A stretch of DNA of 13,050 nucleotides from Nocardioidaceae bacterium (GTDB taxonomy: Bacteria; Actinomycetota; Actinomycetes; Propionibacteriales; Nocardioidaceae), in NCBI GenBank assembly GCA_013696065.1, contig JACCZJ010000383.1:1-13050 (forward strand). Reading direction: 5' to 3'. A program made the position numbers and the translations under genes. This document shows positions 8,124 through 13,050 of the stretch, piece after piece (positions within the stretch are counted from its first letter, which is position 1; every line of letters starts with the position of its first letter). Under the pieces are notes generated by a model. It was given only the letters and a program-made list of their open reading frames with translations, did not search any database and was not told the DNA's origin.

Positions 8124-8296
8124 GTGCTCACCCAAGGGCGTGTACGTGTCACCTTGACCGACTCCTCGTGCTGCTCGTTTGCTCCGGGCTAGTCCCTGTT
8201 TCATGCTGACGGCCCAACGTGTGCTAATCAACCCCGACGCGCTCGCACTAAGTCCGGAGTCGCTCAAAGCCCTCCGCCCCGTCGGCGGGGTCGACG

Positions 8297-8302
8297 TACG
8301 CT
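8297..8302 (+). promoter_or_regulatory. Candidate -10 element of the AraC-type pseudogene
   Basis: TACGCT fits TAnnnT and ends six bases before the ATG at 8309, the same spacing as before the PemK/MazF-like gene. No good -35 element is visible. If the ATG at 8360 was the true start, this match would be less meaningful. Confidence 0.25.
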
Positions 8303-8308
8303 GTCCCT

Positions 8309-9045
8309 ATGGCCTCCGCGAGGGTGAAGGCGCAGACTTTGTCACAACAGAGCTTCATCATGGCGCGACCTCATCCGGCGTTGCGTGAGCTCGTCAGTCG
8401 CTGCTACGGCTACCACACCAACTCCGCGCACCTGGCGCGCACCGTGGGCTCCCGTCCCCGGTCATGACAGTCGTACTGGCTTTCGACGAGCCCGTCGACC
8501 TCGGCTGGCTAGGCGATGAGCAAGCGCGGGATCGTTACTGGACAGTCGCCGCGGGACTTCATGTCGCCCCTCGGCCCGGCGGCGATGGAGTGGCATGTTC
8601 TCATCGCTGGCCAACCAACCTGGGCTCTGCGGTTCCAAAAGCTTGAGGAGATGCTGCTGGCGATCGCCGACCGACGCAGCGACACCGTCGGCGACGTGCG
8701 ACCGGAGCTGGCGTGGACGTGGACGTGGAATCAGCTCACGCATTACGACGGCGCGGTGGCTGTTGCTGACTTGGCGGACGACCTGGGCTGGAGCCGGCGA
8801 CACCTCAGCACGCAATCAAGCAGGAGTTCGGGCTCGGGCCCAAACAGCTGGCGAGGGTAGCGCGCTTGCAGCGCGCGCGGGCGTTGCTCGTCCGGGGCGC
8901 CAGCCTCTCCCTCGTTGCCGCTCAGTCGTCGTACGCCGACCAAGCGCACTTGCCGCGAGACTGGCGCGAGATGACGGGCTATTCGCCTAAAGAGTGGCTG
9001 CGCGAGGAGTTCCCATTCCTTCAAGACGCCGACGCGCCTGGCTGA
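8309..9045 (+). pseudogene. AraC-family transcriptional regulator, frameshifted and internally shortened
   Basis: Pieces of one AraC-type regulator lie in order but in different frames. From 8309, or more likely from ATG 8360 (MARPHPALRELVSRCYGYH), frame 2 runs to a stop at 8465. The expected continuation (GAHRGLPSPVMTVVLAFDEP) is in frame 1, so a frameshift lies near 8415-8440. Frame 1 reaches TVAAGLHVAP and then loses the family pattern, with a stop near 8646. Frame 2 resumes with QPTWALRFQKLEEML and VRPELAW up to DLGWSRRHLS, the first helix-turn-helix region. The end is in frame 1 (AIKQEFGLGPKQLARVARLQ, then SYADQAHLPRDWREMTGYSP and EEFPFLQD), so another shift lies near 8800-8815. The sensing domain also seems to lack about 50 residues compared with the family. 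The shifts could be assembly errors, but the shortening suggests true decay. The VOC gene follows after 12 bases. Confidence 0.8.
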
Positions 9046-9050
9046 GAAGG
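9045..9050 (+). promoter_or_regulatory. Shine-Dalgarno site of the VOC gene
   Basis: AGAAGG lies seven bases before the ATG at 9058 and shares its first base with the stop codon of the AraC-type regulator. The arrangement implies that the two genes were translated from one message. Confidence 0.6.
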
Positions 9051-9057
9051 TGTCGCT

Positions 9058-9493
9058 ATGACAGAAACAGCTAATACCAGCGCACCTCAGTTCCCCGATG
9101 TGAAGCCACCCGTCGGCGTCTGGCCCACGTTGCGCTATCGCGACGCCAAGGCGGCGATCGAATTCCTGACCACCGTGTTGGGGTTCGAGTCGACTGTCGT
9201 CTCTACCGACACGGAGAGCTCTGACCAGGTGAGCCACGCCGAACTGAGGTGGCCGCTCGGAGGCGGCATCATGCTTGGTTCTGAGCGTGAGTCGGCGGAC
9301 TGGCCCAGCAGCGCCGGTCAAGGCTCGACCTATGTCGTCACCGACGCCCCTGACACGTTGTACGCCAGAGTGATCCGGGCTGGCGTCACCGTGACCCAGG
9401 AGCTCACCGAGCAGGATTTACGGCAGCCGTGAGTTCGCCATCCGGGACCCGGAGGGAAACCCTTGGAGCTTCGGCACCTACCCCGGCGCCTAG
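9058..9493 (+). pseudogene. VOC/glyoxalase-fold protein with one-base frameshift near its 3' end
   Basis: This is a vicinal-oxygen-chelate protein, a family of metal enzymes and antibiotic-binding resistance proteins; the substrate here is unknown. The N-terminal half has the expected order: VWPTLRYRDAKAAIEFLTTV, LGFESTVV, then HAELRWPLGGGIMLG, where His is a likely metal ligand. STYVVTDAPDTLYARVIRAG follows. As sequenced, the frame ends at a TGA at 9430-9432, giving 124 residues. Removing one T from the run at 9417-9419 restores ELTEQDYGSREF, the end motif IRDPEGNPWSFGTYPGA with its conserved Glu, and a stop at 9491-9493, for about 144 residues in all. So either the gene is newly broken or the base is a sequencing error. 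It pairs with the AraC-type regulator upstream, a combination common in actinobacteria. Confidence 0.8.
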
Positions 9494-9494
9494 G

Positions 9495-9526
9495 GCCGTT
9501 TGGCAATCGTCTCAGCAAGCCACGGC
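9495..9526. terminator. Imperfect inverted repeat between convergent genes
   Basis: GCCGT-TT-GGC pairs with GCC-ACGGC across a 14-base loop: eight base pairs with a two-base bulge. It lies between the VOC gene end (9493) and the DUF1326 stop (9575), where a two-way terminator would be expected. No T-run follows on either strand, so this is tentative. Nothing else is apparent in this 81-base gap. Confidence 0.25.
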
Positions 9527-9574
9527 GGATCGGCAGGTGCAATGAGACCAGGAAGAGTTCGATTGTGGGCGGTG

Positions 9575-10204
9575 TCAGTTGGTCCAGTCGAAGTCGTAGC
9601 GGATCCAGTTGGTGTCGCTGAAGTCCAGCTGGATACCTTCGGTGGCAACGTTAAAGGAGCCGACACCACAAAGGCCGTCATTCCAGATGAAGCCATCGGG
9701 CATCACGATGTGCGCTTCGTGCTTTTCATCAGTCACCGGATTGCGCAGTGAACGTCCGTCCGCGCGGCCAATGCCGTCTATCTCGACGCTGGAGTCGATG
9801 CCCCGATCGTCGACGGTGATGGTGGCCTTGGTCAGACCGACGACCTCGAACGTGGTGGCCAGGATGGACCAGGGCTCTCCACCGAGTTGACCGGTATAGA
9901 TCTGGCTGAGCTCGTCGACCTGTTCGTCGCTGGTATCGGGAGCTACCACGAAGACGGCCTTGCCCCCACCATCGTGGATGGCTCTGGGCCAATCGATCAC
10001 GGCTACCGCGGTGACGCCCGCAAGATCCACGTCCCCGCAGCGGCCCTCGGTAACAACGTTGGCGACCACGGCCTTACAGCTGCCGTCACTGGACGTGGGG
10101 AAGCCACTGAAGTTGCAGGTGCAGCCGGGGTTGCAGTTGCAGTATTCGTACCCGACCCCCTTGAGCGCCCATTTGGTAGCGGTTTGTGTGTCGGTTACGG
10201 TCAT
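9575..10204 (-). CDS. DUF1326 Cys-rich protein, coupled to DUF2182
   Basis: This 209-residue soluble protein belongs to the DUF1326 family, whose function is not established. The N-terminus carries the family signature GVGYEYCNCNPGCTCNFSG, with Cys at 22, 24, 28 and 30. Further Cys residues are at 43, 56 and 179. Glycine-rich beta-like stretches follow (DLAGVTAVAVIDWP, DGGGKAVFVVAPD) and then QIYTGQLGGEPW. I see no signal peptide, so it is probably cytoplasmic. The ATG at 10204 lies two bases after the DUF2182 stop and is preceded by AAGGAG inside the last DUF2182 codons, which implies translational coupling. The frame is open far upstream, but that part is a shadow of DUF2182. The close Cys spacing and the Cu-ATPase neighbour suggest metal binding, which is inference. 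Confidence 0.85.
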   Translation of the reverse strand: MTVTDTQTATKWALKGVGYEYCNCNPGCTCNFSGFPTSSDGSCKAVVANVVTEGRCGDVDLAGVTAVAVIDWPRAIHDGGGKAVFVVAPDTSDEQVDELSQIYTGQLGGEPWSILATTFEVVGLTKATITVDDRGIDSSVEIDGIGRADGRSLRNPVTDEKHEAHIVMPDGFIWNDGLCGVGSFNVATEGIQLDFSDTNWIRYDFDWTN

Positions 10205-10206
10205 GG

Positions 10207-11079
10207 TCAGACTCCTTGGATGAGTGCTGCCGCGAAGGCAGGATAGGTGAGTGCTGCGCCCCCGAGGGTGGTCAGCCCCAAGGCCACGAGCATCGAGAAA
10301 GATTCGCCCCAGCGGACGGTGCGTTCGACGAAGACCGCCGCAGCGATCACCGCTGCCCACAGAGGTTGCATTGCCGCGGTGATGACGAGCACCAGCATGA
10401 GACCGATGCAGCAGCCGAAGCAGAAAAGCCCGTGCACGGTGCCCGCCCACGTCGCACCGGCGGGACGAGCGAGCCGGCGACCTCCCCGCATGAAGAACGA
10501 CATAGGCGAGCGGCAATGCCGAAGACAAGCCCGTTTCAGAGGAGAAAGCTGGTATATGCCGGCTGCCACCAACGTCGCTCCAGCGACGCGCAAAGCCCAG
10601 GGCTCGGCCTCCATGAGGGGCATGCCCATAACCCGCCACAGAAGGTAGGCGGGCAGACCGCTGAGAAGCCAGATAGCGAGGTATCCAGAAACGAAGTACC
10701 CAGCGGGCGCCACCCGTCCTGCCGCTGCGGCCCGCGCGTAGAGACGCACCACAGGGGTCACCGCCGGAAGCATCATGGCGGCCATCATGGCGGCCCAGGC
10801 GATGAGAAAAGCACCCAGCGATAGCCCCATCTCGCCGGTCGCCATATCCATGCCCGGCATACCGCCGGTGGCCGAGGTGGCAACGGTCATCTCCGCGGAC
10901 TGCCGCACGGTTAACCACCACGCGCCTGCGGCCACAGCGAGAAGCAGTAGGGGGACAGCAGCTTCCGAACCGAACCCCGGGCGGATATTCGGTGACTCGA
11001 GCCCGCTGCTCGCGAACGGAGCCGGGGAAGTCCATTTCCTCGCCGAGATCGCCGGGAAACGTGATGGCTGCCTGCTCAC
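10207..11079 (-). CDS. DUF2182 Met/Cys-rich integral membrane protein
   Basis: This is a 290-residue member of DUF2182, a family annotated as predicted metal-binding membrane proteins without proven function. Hydrophobic segments are at about 41-58, 87-107, 127-147, 163-178, 214-236, 238-251 and 262-288. A Met-rich loop (GGMPGMDMATGEMG) precedes the signature AFLIAWAAMMAAMMLPAVTP. Further family marks are LSPLKRACLRHCRSPMSFF (about 178-196) and GLFCFGCCIGLML (about 217-229). Met and Cys cluster on either side of the membrane helices, as would suit soft metal ions such as Cu(I). The GTG at 11079 is used as the start because the promoter-like sequence ends just before it. It lacks a Shine-Dalgarno site, so a start closer to the first helix is possible. 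The downstream DUF1326 gene begins two bases after the stop. Confidence 0.85.
   Translation of the reverse strand: MSRQPSRFPAISARKWTSPAPFASSGLESPNIRPGFGSEAAVPLLLLAVAAGAWWLTVRQSAEMTVATSATGGMPGMDMATGEMGLSLGAFLIAWAAMMAAMMLPAVTPVVRLYARAAAAGRVAPAGYFVSGYLAIWLLSGLPAYLLWRVMGMPLMEAEPWALRVAGATLVAAGIYQLSPLKRACLRHCRSPMSFFMRGGRRLARPAGATWAGTVHGLFCFGCCIGLMLVLVITAAMQPLWAAVIAAAVFVERTVRWGESFSMLVALGLTTLGGAALTYPAFAAALIQGV
10212..10217 (-). promoter_or_regulatory. Shine-Dalgarno site of the DUF1326 gene inside DUF2182
   Basis: The minus strand reads AAGGAG seven bases before the ATG at 10204, within the final Gln-Gly-Val codons of DUF2182. It decides the DUF1326 start and makes translational coupling of the pair likely. 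Confidence 0.7.
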
Positions 11080-11085
11080 CTTGTC

Positions 11086-11115
11086 AGTAAGGCACTTACA
11101 TCAAAGGAGTGTCAA
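11086..11115 (-). promoter_or_regulatory. Candidate promoter of the DUF2182-DUF1326 pair
   Basis: On the minus strand a perfect TTGACA (11115-11110), an 18-base spacer and CTTACT (11091-11086, three of six matches to TATAAT) end six bases before the GTG at 11079. This sits in the 57-base gap after the Cu-ATPase stop at 11137. It would allow the pair to be transcribed apart from the ATPase gene, possibly without a leader. The weak -10 fits a promoter needing an activator, but this is inference. Confidence 0.4.
11087..11099. promoter_or_regulatory. 13-bp inverted repeat overlapping the DUF2182 -10 region (possible operator)
   Basis: GTAAG and CTTAC form a perfect 5-bp inverted repeat around GCA. 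It covers the candidate -10 box of the DUF2182 promoter and part of its spacer, so a bound dimeric repressor would block RNA polymerase. No regulator gene is next to it within the window, so the regulator family is unknown. Confidence 0.4.
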
Positions 11116-11136
11116 TAGACCCAATGCGGATTCGCC

Positions 11137-13050
<1,914 letters not shown>

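Noticed and set aside
8124..8267. Extra 48 N-terminal residues on the hypothetical protein.
   Set aside because: The stretch is low-complexity in character with no ribosome site. GGGTGA before 8123 supports the shorter form.
10205..11035. The DUF1326 frame stays open upstream, suggesting a 486-residue protein.
   Set aside because: That stretch codes for DUF2182 in another frame with clear membrane signatures. The DUF1326 homology begins at the ATG at 10204 with its own ribosome site.
11087..11115. MerR-type metal-sensor promoter (19-20-base spacer with central dyad) before DUF2182.
   Set aside because: No dyad is centred in the spacer and no plausible -10 box sits at 19-20 bases. The repeat overlaps the -10 region instead, as for a simple repressor.

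Overview
The window is 13 kb of G+C-rich DNA with tightly packed genes and third codon positions that are mostly G or C. The protein families (DUF1206, an HrpA helicase of about 1,275 residues, a CPA1 antiporter with a UBP-type zinc finger, an AraC/VOC gene pair) and several starts without a Shine-Dalgarno sequence point to the chromosome of an actinobacterium. No genus is claimed. I see no tRNA, rRNA, CRISPR array, insertion sequence or prophage signature.

Layout, left to right. (1) 1-383 (+): the 3' end of a 14-TM, DHA2-type drug-efflux MFS transporter, convergent with (2) 385-1197 (-), a six-helix DUF1206 membrane protein. (3) 1292-5116 (-): hrpA, a DEAH-box RNA helicase. (4) 5211-5753 (+): a PemK/MazF-like protein divergent from hrpA, with no antitoxin beside it. 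(5) 5750-7606 (-): a Na+/H+ antiporter of the CPA1 type carrying a C-terminal UBP-type zinc finger; its stop interlocks with that of gene 4. (6) 7692-8123 (-): a small conserved-looking protein of unknown function. (7) 8309-9045 (+): a broken AraC-type regulator, and (8) 9058-9493 (+): a VOC/glyoxalase-fold protein with a one-base frameshift. (9) On the minus strand, in transcription order: the 3' part of a Cu(I)-type P1B ATPase (13050-11137), a DUF2182 membrane protein (11079-10207) and a DUF1326 protein (10204-9575).

Working together. The right-hand end looks like a metal-handling block: a copper-exporting ATPase followed by a Met/Cys-rich membrane protein that is translationally coupled to a soluble Cys-rich protein, with a possible separate promoter and a 13-bp inverted repeat before DUF2182. 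The AraC/VOC pair is a recognisable actinobacterial two-gene unit that appears to be decaying. The rest are independent housekeeping or stress genes: efflux, RNA helicase, an RNase-type toxin fold and ion homeostasis.

The points most worth following up are the ATPase-DUF2182-DUF1326 group, the zinc-finger fusion on the antiporter, the orphan toxin-fold protein next to hrpA, and the damaged AraC/VOC locus.
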